Source: Caballeronia sp. Lep1P3 (GTDB taxonomy: Bacteria; Pseudomonadota; Gammaproteobacteria; Burkholderiales; Burkholderiaceae). Taken from it: a DNA stretch of 64,000 nucleotides. Position 1 is the stretch's first letter. Each line of letters opens with the position of its first letter. Made by a program: the position numbers and the translations under genes. Below are positions 27,701 through 35,793 of the stretch, in pieces. The notes below the pieces were generated by a model. It was given only the letters and a program-made list of their open reading frames with translations. It ran no database searches and was not told where the DNA came from. Location of the stretch: contig NZ_CP084265.1 in the NCBI RefSeq assembly GCF_022879595.1, positions 2,418,001-2,482,000 on the forward strand. Reading direction: 5' to 3'.

Positions 27701-27834
27701 AAGGCGCCGCCCCTGAACAGGGCCTGGCCATTGTTACGCTGGGCGGTCTGGTCTGGAGCGGTCTGCTAAGTACAAACCTGTTACCGGCGCTTTATGTGTA
27801 TAGGCGTGAGAAGCAGCGTCGGAAGGTAACCTAG
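24799..27834 (+). CDS. RND-family efflux permease, 1011 aa
   Basis: The protein has the twelve-helix RND layout with two large periplasmic loops, the first helix followed by EVLPQFNMPQVSVVAQLPGA. The proton-relay segment of TM4 reads VGLLADDAIIVLESIYH with the paired Asp residues. Substrate class is unclear: the acidic pattern differs from canonical CzcA heavy-metal pumps and from AcrB. It starts 21 bases after the adaptor gene. The surrounding metal genes favour a metal or oxyanion substrate, but drugs are equally possible. Confidence 0.9.
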   Translation: MLNDIVKRPLLWVMLYAGLIAYGVYALLNIHAEVLPQFNMPQVSVVAQLPGATTLDLEGLIARPLEAELSSLASLSDVRTVIGQGSVKIEARFSEGTTAASALQDVNGVIGRINSSLPKGTTLTTEISGNAINEVADYAIQIPDGVDASQIQRIVESNFAPRVRAVAGVQRVSVAGPGADAIWVRPDLARLQRFNVSASALAASLDAATAMVPSGYVNLGHQDVFMEGRSLPTSTSDYARMLVGSPGATLPLGAVAEVIRSALPSHHSVKLDNRPTIALVVFKQPGASTLPVVDAVDKALQELEPQLPGGARFVRIYSQRHIVGVVASDLTRNLAIGAVLAVGVLFWMLGASRGIWALALSIPLSLLLGIAGLYLMGQTLNLLTFGALSVAVGLLADDAIIVLESIYHRWEAGDGRWEGVAHGLRDIAGPDISGTMTTVAVFLPLVFVGGLAGLFFVPFSLAMTVSLIASLLISLSLIPLVLGFIGPHIGKRVTSGSRAVAWLKSRNLRLFEVALRHPRVSLWSCIAIFVVSVAGLVLVPVDFLPLPNEAVLLESFTLPPGTSLHDAQDASDRITQRLMGLPPVAHVFSRVGSALGTSYTEPAYAGEIQIALKPDVNASSLDRVGKQVLDASKLPAVQTVIGTPTLERVGETLSGLPQPFVIDVYGDSIEALQSLSNEVTRRLSGVSDLSDVFNNDAYPVTELQITPNPDGLALHGITPAALFSQLHILLAGQTVATVPEGNGHLDVFVRLADPTHLSIEQLNQLPVMANRWVALKDVAYVRMATGPNVIRHLNGLRAVEILATPTAPLGQVISASKKALATLPLPAGYEVRFGGLYPQLEHAALNVGVAAVVALALMLGILTLQFDGLLVPGLLLLQMPLAFSGGAIALVVSGVGLNAIGLIAFLTLIGVSLNHGIVLLQLVKRNEAQGLPVVEAVRGAVDVRFRPILLTVLTASLGLLPTALGFGKGAAPEQGLAIVTLGGLVWSGLLSTNLLPALYVYRREKQRRKVT

Positions 27835-27945
27835 ACCAGCTCAGGGCGGAACAACGTCCGATACCATCGGTAGCACTTCATATTGATTTAGCCCCGACGT
27901 GCGACCATACCGCCATCGAACCGGACGATTACAGAATCAAAAAGA

Positions 27946-29154
27946 ATGCAGACTAACCTCAAGCCTCGCGCACGCACGCTCAGCCAGATTCCCCATGGCG
28001 TCTGGATGCTCGGCTTCGTCAGCATGTTCATGGACATCTCGTCGGAGATTATCCACAGCCTCCTACCGATGTTCCTCGTGACGAGCCTAGGGGCGAGCGC
28101 CATGATGGTTGGACTCATTGAAGGTGTCGCGGAAGCGACCGCGCCCATCGTGAAAATATTTTCCGGTGCATTGAGCGACTATCTTGGCAACAGGAAATGG
28201 CTCGCTGTCATTGGCTACGGCATGGGTGCGCTCAGCAAGCCGCTTTTTGCACTTGCGCCTACGGCGGGGATTGTCCTGACCGCGCGCGTTGTGGACCGGG
28301 TCGGGAAGGGTCTGCGGGGGGCGCCGCGCGACGCGCTAGTGGCGGATATCACTCCGCCGCATCTGCGCGGTGCCGCGTATGGCCTGCGCCAGTCGCTGGA
28401 CACCGTCGGCGCCTTCATCGGTCCGTTGCTGGGCGTCGTTCTGATGCTGCTTTGGGCAAACGACTTCCGCAGGATATTCTGGGTGGCCGTGATTCCAGGC
28501 ATCGCCGCCGTGACATTGCTTGTGTTCGGCGTGAGGGAGCCGGAGCGTCAGTCAGGTGCGAAACGCGTCAATCCGTTGAGGCTCGAAAACCTGAAGAAGC
28601 TCAGCAAGCCGTACTGGTGGGTTGTATTTGTCGGTGCGGCGTTCACACTCGCACGGTTCAGTGAGGCGTTTCTCGTCCTGCGCGCCATGCAGGGCGGCGT
28701 ACCCGTGGCGCTGGTGCCGCTCGTCATGGTCGTGATGAACCTGGTGTATGCGGCCTCGGCTTACCCCTTTGGCAAGCTCGCTGACTCGATGAGTCACACC
28801 AGACTGCTAGCCATCGGTCTCGTCGTGCTGATTGTGTCGGATGTCGTGCTTGCGCACGGAAGTCACTGGCCAATCGTGCTGCTCGGCGTCGTTCTGTGGG
28901 GCCTGCACATGGGGCTCACACAAGGTCTGCTGGCGACCATGGTCGCGCAAGTGGCACCACCCGAACTGAAAGGGACAGCGTTTGGCTTCTTCAATCTCAC
29001 GACCGGATTGGCAATGCTTGTGGCAAGCCTCGTCGCCGGCGAGCTCTGGGACCGGTTTGGAGCAGGCACAACGTTCTATGCAGGCGCTGGATTCTGTATC
29101 GCGACGCTGATTGCGCTCGTCGCGAGGACAACGACGTCTGGCGGTGAAGCATGA
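27946..29154 (+). CDS. Major facilitator superfamily transporter
   Basis: The 402-residue protein has about twelve hydrophobic segments and two MFS signatures: GALSDYLGNRKW between helices 2 and 3, and VDRVGKGLRGAPRDALVAD in the following loop. The latter string is found in a family of MFS proteins frequently sited with metal or metalloid resistance genes. The substrate is unknown. Its TGA overlaps the ATG of the PAP2 gene (ATGA), so the two are coupled and likely work in one process. Confidence 0.85.
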   Translation: MQTNLKPRARTLSQIPHGVWMLGFVSMFMDISSEIIHSLLPMFLVTSLGASAMMVGLIEGVAEATAPIVKIFSGALSDYLGNRKWLAVIGYGMGALSKPLFALAPTAGIVLTARVVDRVGKGLRGAPRDALVADITPPHLRGAAYGLRQSLDTVGAFIGPLLGVVLMLLWANDFRRIFWVAVIPGIAAVTLLVFGVREPERQSGAKRVNPLRLENLKKLSKPYWWVVFVGAAFTLARFSEAFLVLRAMQGGVPVALVPLVMVVMNLVYAASAYPFGKLADSMSHTRLLAIGLVVLIVSDVVLAHGSHWPIVLLGVVLWGLHMGLTQGLLATMVAQVAPPELKGTAFGFFNLTTGLAMLVASLVAGELWDRFGAGTTFYAGAGFCIATLIALVARTTTSGGEA

Positions 29155-29912
29155 ACTGGCCTTTGCTCTTCAAGCGCATCGGAATCCGCAACCTGCTCGT
29201 TGCTGGCGTACTAGCTGTCGGTGGTACGTGGCTTTTCCTTGGCGTGCTGGAGGATGTCGTTAGCGGGGACCCGCTTGTTACGGTCGACGTCAGGATTCAC
29301 GCGGCGCTCCAATCTATCCGTTTCCCGCTACTCGACTCGATTATGGTCGCCGCCTCGGAACTGGGCGATGCTGCCGTCACCGTCCCGGTGATTCTCGTCG
29401 TCCTTGCGTGGCTCGTTTGGCAAAGGCGGCTGCGGAGCGCCACTTACTGGATACTGGCGACAATGCTTGCACAGGCCTTCGTCGTAACACTGAAGTTTGC
29501 CATGCGCCGTGCGCGACCGTCATCAATGTATGAGGGCCTGCAGGGATTTTCCTTTCCCAGTAATCATGCAACGCTGAGCGTGGTCACCTACGGTTTTCTG
29601 GCGTTTTTCGTTGCGCGCGCGTGGGGCAGCGCCGCACGGCTGCGTATTGCGACTGCCACCGCGCTGTTTATTCTCCTGATTTCGTTCTCGCGCCTTTATC
29701 TCGGCGTGCACTGGTTTTCTGATGTGCTCGCCGGAATCAGCTTCGGTGTGGCGTGGATAGCAACGGCAACTGTGCTACATCACGTAGGTGATGCAAGCCA
29801 AAGGGACGCTTCTTCACTCGGCGTGGCGTCCTTCGTCACGTTTGTCATCAGCGCGACGGTGCACATCATCATGCAACACGGTGTGGACATGGCCCTCTAC
29901 GCCCCCGGGTAG
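29151..29912 (+). CDS. PAP2-family membrane phosphatase
   Basis: The 253-residue protein has six hydrophobic segments and the three PAP2 phosphatase motifs in order: KFAMRRARP, FPSNHA and SRLYLGVHWFSDVLAG. These hydrolyse lipid phosphates such as undecaprenyl pyrophosphate or phosphatidate at the outer face of the inner membrane. It is translationally coupled to the MFS gene. Substrate and role in the island are unknown. Confidence 0.9.
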   Translation: MNWPLLFKRIGIRNLLVAGVLAVGGTWLFLGVLEDVVSGDPLVTVDVRIHAALQSIRFPLLDSIMVAASELGDAAVTVPVILVVLAWLVWQRRLRSATYWILATMLAQAFVVTLKFAMRRARPSSMYEGLQGFSFPSNHATLSVVTYGFLAFFVARAWGSAARLRIATATALFILLISFSRLYLGVHWFSDVLAGISFGVAWIATATVLHHVGDASQRDASSLGVASFVTFVISATVHIIMQHGVDMALYAPG

Positions 29913-30052
29913 CGTGTGTTGACAACCCTCTTGTTGTCACCGCTTGCGTCGATGCCAGAAGAGCGCATCGTGTGCAGTGCGATTCGAACGTGGTTAATGT
30001 CACGCTGAAAGGTTGAGCGTTCAATGCGAGGCGGGGCGCAGCCGTTGGTGAA

Positions 30053-30337
30053 TCAGTCGTCATCGTCAGAGTGGCGATGGCGTTCCCATCCGCGGTGGCG
30101 GCCGTGGTCATGCCACCGGCGCCCGTCGCCGTAATCCTCGTCATAGCGGTATCCATAGCCATAGACCGGGGCGGGTGCGTAGACCACTGGCGGCGGAGCC
30201 TCGTACACAACAGGCGGCGCAGCATAAACTGACCCTGGCACGCCCAGAAACACGCCGATGTCCGCGTGCGCGAAAGCCGCGCTGGATACGCATGCAGCGG
30301 AAATGCCCACTGCCAGAAAAAGGGTAGCGCGTCTCAT
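30053..30337 (-). CDS. Small exported Tyr/Pro/His-rich protein
   Basis: ATG 30337 with GGAG just upstream opens a signal peptide (MRRATLFLAVGISAACVSSAAFA). The mature 70 residues are Pro/Tyr/Val-rich (YAAPPVVYEAPPPVVYAPAP) and end in a basic-acidic histidine tail (RRWHDHGRHRGWERHRHSDDDD). Similar small envelope proteins are common in Burkholderiales; the tail may bind metal. The longer upstream frame is rejected because it delays the signal peptide. Confidence 0.75.
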   Translation of the reverse strand: MRRATLFLAVGISAACVSSAAFAHADIGVFLGVPGSVYAAPPVVYEAPPPVVYAPAPVYGYGYRYDEDYGDGRRWHDHGRHRGWERHRHSDDDD

Positions 30338-30489
30338 GGTGTTCTCCTGTCCTGCCCACTTCCGACGGACGCCAGACAATGGTGAAAGGATGCGGATTCT
30401 AGGTGTGGCGCGCGGCCGCAGGTGCGGCTGAAATGTCAATTCTGTAACCGGCAGTAACCTGCTTCGGATACTGCCGGTTCCGGCCGCGA

Positions 30490-31185
30490 TTACGATGTGC
30501 TCAGCAAGTCGCCCGAGACATGGACGCGCTGTCCGACCTGAACCGGCGGCTGCGTCGAATAATTGAAATTCCGGTAGCTGCCGTCCTGCATTCTTACCTG
30601 CACCTGGTAGCTGGTCGCCTTACGCACCGCATGCTCGATGCCGTTACCCGCAAGTCCGCCGCCAACCGCTCCTGCAATCGTGGTCAGAACGCGACCGCGT
30701 CCTCCCCCGACCTGATTTCCCAACAGGCCACCAGCGACGGCTCCACCCACGGCTCCCAGCCCCGTTGTTGGTTCGGCTTCCTGAACTGTATTGACGGCGA
30801 CAACTTCGCCTGCATTCGGGTCGACGGCGACCGGTCTTGGTGCGGGTTGTGCCGGGTTTTGATAGGTATTGTCGTTCTCATACCTCGGAGCCTGTTCGAC
30901 CGTCGAGCTACGGTGATGATGGACGCGTGGTTGCGCTGACGCGTCCTCATGCGTGACGCGTTGCTCCGTGGCAGCTTGCGGTGAAGTCGCTGGGGCGCTC
31001 GAAACTTGAGCGGTCACTGGCGCAGTTGGCGTCGGAGGCGAGGTCGTTGCGCGTGACGTTGGCAGAATGCCCGTCATCGCCGCGATACCCGTAGCGCTGG
31101 CCAGGATGACGGCTACGGCAGCACCTGCAACCAGCGGATGGATACGGCTACGTTGCGGTGAACTGGAAGTCAGGTTGGTGCTCAT
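30490..31185 (-). CDS. Glycine-zipper (2TM) surface-antigen-like membrane protein
   Basis: The 231-residue protein has one N-terminal membrane anchor (VAGAAVAVILASATGIAAM), a long Pro/Thr/Ala linker, and the glycine-zipper block GLGAVGGAVAGGLLGNQVGGG...GAVGGGLAGN seen in the 17-kDa surface antigen/SlyB-like family, then a small C-terminal beta domain that ends SGDLLSTS. Such proteins affect envelope integrity. ATG 31185 is preferred to 31212. It probably resides in the inner membrane with the C-terminus in the periplasm. Confidence 0.8.
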   Translation of the reverse strand: MSTNLTSSSPQRSRIHPLVAGAAVAVILASATGIAAMTGILPTSRATTSPPTPTAPVTAQVSSAPATSPQAATEQRVTHEDASAQPRVHHHRSSTVEQAPRYENDNTYQNPAQPAPRPVAVDPNAGEVVAVNTVQEAEPTTGLGAVGGAVAGGLLGNQVGGGRGRVLTTIAGAVGGGLAGNGIEHAVRKATSYQVQVRMQDGSYRNFNYSTQPPVQVGQRVHVSGDLLSTS

Positions 31186-31336
31186 GTCGCGCTCCGTTGA
31201 GTGTGTCAGCAAGAACGCCGCAGCCGACAGAACGGTGCACCGGGCCCGTGTGAGATTTGTAAGCAGGTGTAGCGCGTGCCGACGGTTTCCTGGTCAGGGC
31301 TCTCTTCGAAGCATCTACTCTGGCAGCATCCGGCGC

Positions 31337-32032
31337 TCAAGCCACCGCGCCGAACAGAGCGCCGACGCCTGATGACACGCCCATTGCCAGAGCACTCCAG
31401 AAGACCACGCGGATAACGCCCGGCCAAACTTTCGCCCCACCAGCTTTCGCTGCCAGGCCGCCCAGGAAAGCCAGGGAAACAAGGGCAGAGACTACGATAG
31501 CCGGCAGCAGTACCGAATCGGGCGCGACTGCAGCAACGATAGCCGGCAACGCGGCACCGACCGCAAAGCTGCCGGCAGAAGCCATTGCGGCTTGTAGAGG
31601 TCGCGCGGCCGTCACCTCGGAGATGCCAAGCTCATCGCGAGCATGAGCACCGAGAGCGTCATGCACCATCAGCTTTTCGGCAACCTGCCTGGCAAGCGGC
31701 AAATCCAGGCCCCTTCGCACATAGATGGCTGCTAGTTCCTGATGCTCGCGCGAGAAGTCGGTATCGAGCTCAGCCCGTTCCTGGGCCAGCGCCGCCTTCT
31801 CCGTGTCCGCCTGCGAGGAGACCGACACATATTCCCCTGTCGCCATCGACATGGCTCCCGCAGCTAACCCGGCCACGGCAGTAAGCACTATGCTTCCATG
31901 AGCAGTATGTGCGGAGGCTACACCAGCAACGAGGCTCGCCGTTGAAACAATCCCGTCATTGGCGCCCAGTACGGCGGCACGCAACCAGCTGATGGATTCG
32001 AGACGGTGCTGTTCCTTGTGTCGCCCTGGCAT
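31337..32032 (-). CDS. VIT/CCC1-family iron/manganese transporter
   Basis: The 231-residue product shows AAVLGANDGIVSTASLVAGVA in the first helix, AGAMSMATGEYVSVSSQAD with the metal-binding Met/Glu in the second, then a cytosolic Glu-rich helical domain (EKAALAQERAELDTDFSREHQELA) that collects metal. Three hydrophobic helices follow. The fold is that of CCC1/VIT1 carriers that move Fe(II) or Mn(II) by proton exchange. It is upstream of dmeF on the same strand but separated by 215 bases. Confidence 0.9.
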   Translation of the reverse strand: MPGRHKEQHRLESISWLRAAVLGANDGIVSTASLVAGVASAHTAHGSIVLTAVAGLAAGAMSMATGEYVSVSSQADTEKAALAQERAELDTDFSREHQELAAIYVRRGLDLPLARQVAEKLMVHDALGAHARDELGISEVTAARPLQAAMASAGSFAVGAALPAIVAAVAPDSVLLPAIVVSALVSLAFLGGLAAKAGGAKVWPGVIRVVFWSALAMGVSSGVGALFGAVA

Positions 32033-32247
32033 AGCTCCTCCACGTTTGAAATGTTAATTCACTGACCCACAACGATAGACGCAGAAGCAGCTTGCCTGTG
32101 TCGCGACGAGCGCGGCATCAGAGAGGTCTGCCTTGCACAGGTTCGCTTGGCTTATAGGGCATCGTGTGCGCAACAGTTTCCAACCCGTACACCGGGCTCG
32201 CCATGAATTCTAAATACGTCGAAGCCCGGCGAGTTGACTGCCACGAG

Positions 32248-33531
32248 TCAGGCCGTCGCCTTCGATGGCTGCACTTCCACCGTGAGATGCGACAATCCCT
32301 TGAAGCGTCCGAGCACCGAATGATAGAAGCGCGAGTCTCGCTCAGGCTCGCCGGTCGAAACCGACACCACCGCACTCATGTGGCCCGGTCCGACCCGCCA
32401 GACATGTAGGTCGACAACCTTGTCGCCACGGTCCTCGACGGCGTGACGCACGTTTTCCGCCATGCGCCGGTCCGGATTGATGTCGAGCAGAATTGCACCG
32501 GTGTCGCGCATAAGTCCGTAAGACCAGTTGGCTATCACCAGTGCCCCGATGATGCCCGCCAGCGGGTCCATCCAGAGCCAGCCGAAGGAGCGCGCCAGTA
32601 CAAGACCCAGAATCGCCAGTACGGATACCGCCGCGTCCGCCATTACATGCATATAGGCGGAACGGATATTATGGTCCCTACTTACAGCCTCATGCGTATC
32701 GTGGTCGTGTGCATGCTCGGCGAACTCGACGTGGTGGTCACCATCAGGCAAACGCACAATGGCCTGGAATGAGTGCGGCTCCGGGATGTCATCTTTAGAT
32801 TCCAGGTAGCCATCACGGTCCGCCATGGCAAAGACCTGACGCGCCCCATCTGGCCGGACGGTCGTGATAGTCGTCGTTGATGCGACCATGCGCGAGCCCG
32901 GTGATTCCTGCGTAATCCGGAAGACGGGCGGCACGCCGTCCTCAAAAATTGAGACGGCGAATACGCCGGAAGGGGCGACAATCTTCTGCCCTTCTTCTTC
33001 GTGAGCGTGGTCGTCATGGCCATGCCCATGTCCATGGTTATGGCCGTGGCTATGGCCGTGATGGTCGCCGCTCAGAAGCCAGACACTCGCGAGGTTGACC
33101 AGCAAGCCGACCACTGCGATGGGAATCGCCTCGCCGAAATGGATAGGAATCGGCGCAAGAAATCGGGAGACCGCCTCGTAACCAATCAGCAGGGCAATCA
33201 TTGCCAGTACGATGGCGCTGGTAAATCCGGCCAGGTCGCCGAGCTTGCCCGTGCCGAACACGAAGCGCGAATCAGTGGCATGTCTGCGCGCGTATGTGTA
33301 GGCAAGTGCTGCAATCAGCATCGCGCCCGCATGCGTCGACATATGCAGTCCATCGGCGACGAGCGCAAGCGACCCGAACATACTGCCGCCAACGATTTCA
33401 ACCAGCATCATGGCACTGCACAGCGCAATCACGGCCCACGTCTTTCGCTCGTTCTTTTCGTGACCAGCGCCAAGGAAGATGTGGTCGTGCCCTGCGCCGA
33501 ACGCGGCGTCTTCGAAATCATTCATTTCCAA
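32248..33531 (-). CDS. dmeF: DmeF, cation diffusion facilitator (Co/Ni efflux)
   Basis: The 427-residue CDF protein has six membrane helices with the metal-binding motifs ALVADGLHM in TM2 and HVMADAAVSVLAIL in TM5. An unusually His-rich cytosolic loop (HGHSHGHNHGHGHGHDDHAHEE) is followed by a ~100-residue domain that extends it beyond ordinary CDFs, as in DmeF. The C-terminal domain lies at about 345-425. It follows dmeR by five bases, so the pair is one operon repressed by DmeR. Confidence 0.9.
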   Translation of the reverse strand: MEMNDFEDAAFGAGHDHIFLGAGHEKNERKTWAVIALCSAMMLVEIVGGSMFGSLALVADGLHMSTHAGAMLIAALAYTYARRHATDSRFVFGTGKLGDLAGFTSAIVLAMIALLIGYEAVSRFLAPIPIHFGEAIPIAVVGLLVNLASVWLLSGDHHGHSHGHNHGHGHGHDDHAHEEEGQKIVAPSGVFAVSIFEDGVPPVFRITQESPGSRMVASTTTITTVRPDGARQVFAMADRDGYLESKDDIPEPHSFQAIVRLPDGDHHVEFAEHAHDHDTHEAVSRDHNIRSAYMHVMADAAVSVLAILGLVLARSFGWLWMDPLAGIIGALVIANWSYGLMRDTGAILLDINPDRRMAENVRHAVEDRGDKVVDLHVWRVGPGHMSAVVSVSTGEPERDSRFYHSVLGRFKGLSHLTVEVQPSKATA

Positions 33532-33536
33532 CCCAG

Positions 33537-33812
33537 TTACTTGAAATAGCTGTGAACAACTTCGATGAGTTGTTCCATGGCGCTCTCGCCGTGTTCCCCG
33601 CCGTTTTCAGCATCGACAAGGTGGTTCCGGATGTGGTCTTCCAACACAACTGCCAACAGGCCGTTCATGGCTCCCCTACAACTCGTAATCCGCTGCAGGA
33701 CGTCTGCGCAACCGTGTTCTTCCTCCAGTGCCCGCTCGATGGCTTCAACCTGCCCCTTGATACGGCGAACCCTGTTGAGAAGCTTATGTTTTTCCTGAAC
33801 CGTGTGACTCAT
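33537..33812 (-). CDS. dmeR: DmeR, RcnR/FrmR-family metal-sensing repressor
   Basis: The 91-residue helical protein has the ligand set of RcnR at identical positions: H3, C35, H60 and H64, the known Ni(II)/Co(II) site. It lacks the Cys-His-Cys pattern of copper-sensing CsoR. It lies immediately upstream of dmeF and downstream of a G-tract operator. Metal binding releases the protein from DNA and turns on dmeF. Confidence 0.9.
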   Translation of the reverse strand: MSHTVQEKHKLLNRVRRIKGQVEAIERALEEEHGCADVLQRITSCRGAMNGLLAVVLEDHIRNHLVDAENGGEHGESAMEQLIEVVHSYFK

Positions 33813-33825
33813 TGCGCTCTCTCCC

Positions 33826-33876
33826 TACCCCCACCGGGTATATTAGCGTCCACGTTACCATAGGGGGGTGGGGTAT
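33826..33876. promoter_or_regulatory. G/C-tract operator for DmeR
   Basis: Two related sites lie upstream of dmeR: TACCCCCACCGGGTA (33826-33840) and ATAGGGGGGTGGGGTAT (33860-33876). RcnR-type repressors recognise runs of five to six G or C flanked by AT. The two sites face opposite directions and are about 35 bases apart. Confidence 0.65.
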
Positions 33877-33903
33877 TGTCCGGGCCACCGCTCACGCGGT
33901 CAA

Positions 33904-34350
33904 CTACCGAAGGGATACGGCGCAAAGGGCCAGCGCGCGGTGACCGCAGTACGCATCAATGCACACCGGGAGAAGCCGAAGTCCCAGCGCAAGTCGTGAG
34001 CCATCGAGGCCCGACATTGCCGCGTTCGTCGTCGACTTGAAAGCGGCCCTTGGCGCGCGGCAAAGCGACGAAGCCATCCGCTGCGGTAAGGCTGGAGACC
34101 CAAGGTCCCACGTATGCGAAAATGGCCATACCGTTGGCACAGCGAGCTCGCTGACTTCAAATGCATGGCTCGTCACCGGGAGCCATTCGGGACCGCCACT
34201 GTTGCGCCGGCTGTGACAGAGGGTGCATGAATCAGGCGATGGCTCGCAAACAGTGGCAGCAGCGAGAAGCAGGAAAGTGCAAATCGTGAGAAAACTTGGA
34301 CTTGCGTTACTGACCGCGGCATTGGCGCCGGCGGCTTTCGGGGCCGGCAC
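33904..34350 (-). CDS. Possible exported protein with CTLCH motif
   Basis: This frame holds a hydrophobic segment (FLTICTFLLLAAATVCE) followed by SCTLCHSRRNSGGPEWLPVTS and a plausible protein-like remainder ending CAVSLR. The CxxCH could be chance, since no downstream Met ligand pattern is clear. It overlaps the N-terminus of the opposite-strand secreted protein, so only one start can be right here; the true start may be further downstream. I regard it as doubtful. Confidence 0.28.
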   Translation of the reverse strand: MPAPKAAGANAAVSNASPSFLTICTFLLLAAATVCEPSPDSCTLCHSRRNSGGPEWLPVTSHAFEVSELAVPTVWPFSHTWDLGSPALPQRMASSLCRAPRAAFKSTTNAAMSGLDGSRLALGLRLLPVCIDAYCGHRALALCAVSLR

Positions 34351-34636
34351 ATATTCGGAAGTGTGGAATCCGCCTGAGGCGCGCGCGACTGCCCCGCATA
34401 GGGCCGGTACTCCACACAGGCTCGCAGTACGACGTCACGTGGCCTTGCACGCGAAGAAGCTCCATTCGCCGCGCGCGTTAGCAACTGCTCCACGGCTCGT
34501 GGCGAAGCAGGGCAACACGCAGAAGACCTTGCTGAAGGACGAACCGGACATGTCTGGGATTCCGCGGCAAACCACGCCGGAAGGCAACGTGCTTCGCGTG
34601 AGAGGCCACGCGGCATCCGTACAGGTTATCCGCTGA
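34286..34636 (+). CDS. Small exported protein of unknown function
   Basis: GTG 34286 opens a signal peptide (VRKLGLALLTAALAPAAFGA), then GTYSEVWNPPEARA and a basic, unstructured tail of about 80 residues. No domain is recognised. Its stop shares the TGATG junction with the next gene, indicating a two-gene unit. The Tyr-x-x-x-Trp-x-Pro-Pro motif is found in other small Burkholderiales exported proteins I remember, without known function. Confidence 0.6.
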   Translation: MRKLGLALLTAALAPAAFGAGTYSEVWNPPEARATAPHRAGTPHRLAVRRHVALHAKKLHSPRALATAPRLVAKQGNTQKTLLKDEPDMSGIPRQTTPEGNVLRVRGHAASVQVIR

Positions 34637-34854
34637 TGCAGTCGCAAAGCTACCACGGCTACGATGTCTGGGGGCACGCCATCCCAGAGCAGGAGGGCAT
34701 CCTGCAGCCGGAGCGCTATGCAGCGAGCGGAACCATCACGCTTGGCGGTAAGTTAATCCATGCTTCGGGTGTCCTTGGTCACTTTGGAAGTGAAGAGGAA
34801 GCCGAGCTAGCAGGCCTGGACTGGGCCCTCGCATGGGTCGATGCGCACACCTAG
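34636..34854 (+). CDS. Small conserved-looking protein, 72 aa
   Basis: The product reads as a compact alpha/beta domain: YHGYDVWGHAI, then GTITLGGKLIHASGVLGHFGSEEEAELAGLDWALAWVD. The second half looks like a strand pair and a helix, similar in outline to small RNase-H-like or DRBM-like folds, but this is only an impression. It starts within the TGATG that ends the preceding exported-protein gene. No function can be assigned. Confidence 0.6.
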   Translation: MQSQSYHGYDVWGHAIPEQEGILQPERYAASGTITLGGKLIHASGVLGHFGSEEEAELAGLDWALAWVDAHT

Positions 34855-35241
34855 AGTCGCCGCCTGCTCTGCGCTCCGTAATGCGTTGTACCGTGCGAGG
34901 GTCGAGCTAGTTTCTCGCTGTGCATGAGGCTTCCTTTGAGCATCCGCAGGATGCGATTGCCTGACCCAAAAAGAGTCCCGTCCATAGAATGGCTTGAATG
35001 TCCGAAGAGACTCTTCGATGATACGAATGAGTAAAGACATATCTAGCGAATGAGGTTTTAACCTTTGTCTGGCGCCTTGGCTTTAGGTGAGCGCCATCTC
35101 TTTGCACTTCGGCTCGCCAATGCCCCGGACTTCGCGATAGCACAGCGCAGGAAGCTCGCCTACGGGGTTCCCTCGTGCATGGTCGCCCCCCAAAGGCAAA
35201 AAATGCAGAAAGCGTCGCGTGAACCTGGCTTAAACGCGCGT

Positions 35242-35604
35242 TCACCAGCATCCAGCGTCGGACAGATGTGTGAGGCAGTGCTGATAGATTTGTCGTGCAA
35301 CGGGCGACCGGAAATCGAGGCGCAGGTTTTCGCAGAACAGCGCCTTCACCGATTTGAGCGTCACGGCGGAGCCTAGCGTCGTTTCCAGGTGTCGGGCGAT
35401 ATTGTGAGCGCGGGCAGAAAGCATCACCCGCTGCATGACGTCAGCTCCTCCGCCATTTGTACTGAGCCAAAGCATCGTCGACTCAACCACATGCTCGACG
35501 GACAGCCACTCGCCCGTCATGTGCCGCGCAAGTAGGTGCGATGCGACGAGGTAGGCGAGCAATTCGGCGCGAGCGCGCAGGTCCAGATTAAGTGGGTTGC
35601 TCAT
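35242..35604 (-). CDS. Uncharacterised helical protein, 120 aa
   Basis: ATG 35604 (MSNPLNLDLRARAELLAYLV) starts an all-helical, soluble protein with no known motif; the longer frame upstream is unlikely since its first 60 residues look random. It ends LSDAGCW. It lies next to the IS630-type transposase gene, on the same strand, separated by 190 bases. The family is not recognised. Confidence 0.5.
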   Translation of the reverse strand: MSNPLNLDLRARAELLAYLVASHLLARHMTGEWLSVEHVVESTMLWLSTNGGGADVMQRVMLSARAHNIARHLETTLGSAVTLKSVKALFCENLRLDFRSPVARQIYQHCLTHLSDAGCW

Positions 35605-35793
35605 CGCGGAGACGTACCTCCGACACATCGATGTGACATTGTAGACCGGCCACTTGGCGCACGACCATCTTGCACGAAGAGCCAGACCATTGACGGTCGC
35701 CGTTCTCAAGCACCGGGCTTGCATTGCCGCGCGTGCAGCGCTTCCCTTGTATTTATAGCGCGACGCACGGCCAACGCTTCCTGTCTTCGGCAA

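Noticed and set aside
24799..27834. Calling the RND permease CzcA
   Set aside because: The TM4 acid motif and lack of metal-site residues do not support CzcA, so only the RND class is claimed.
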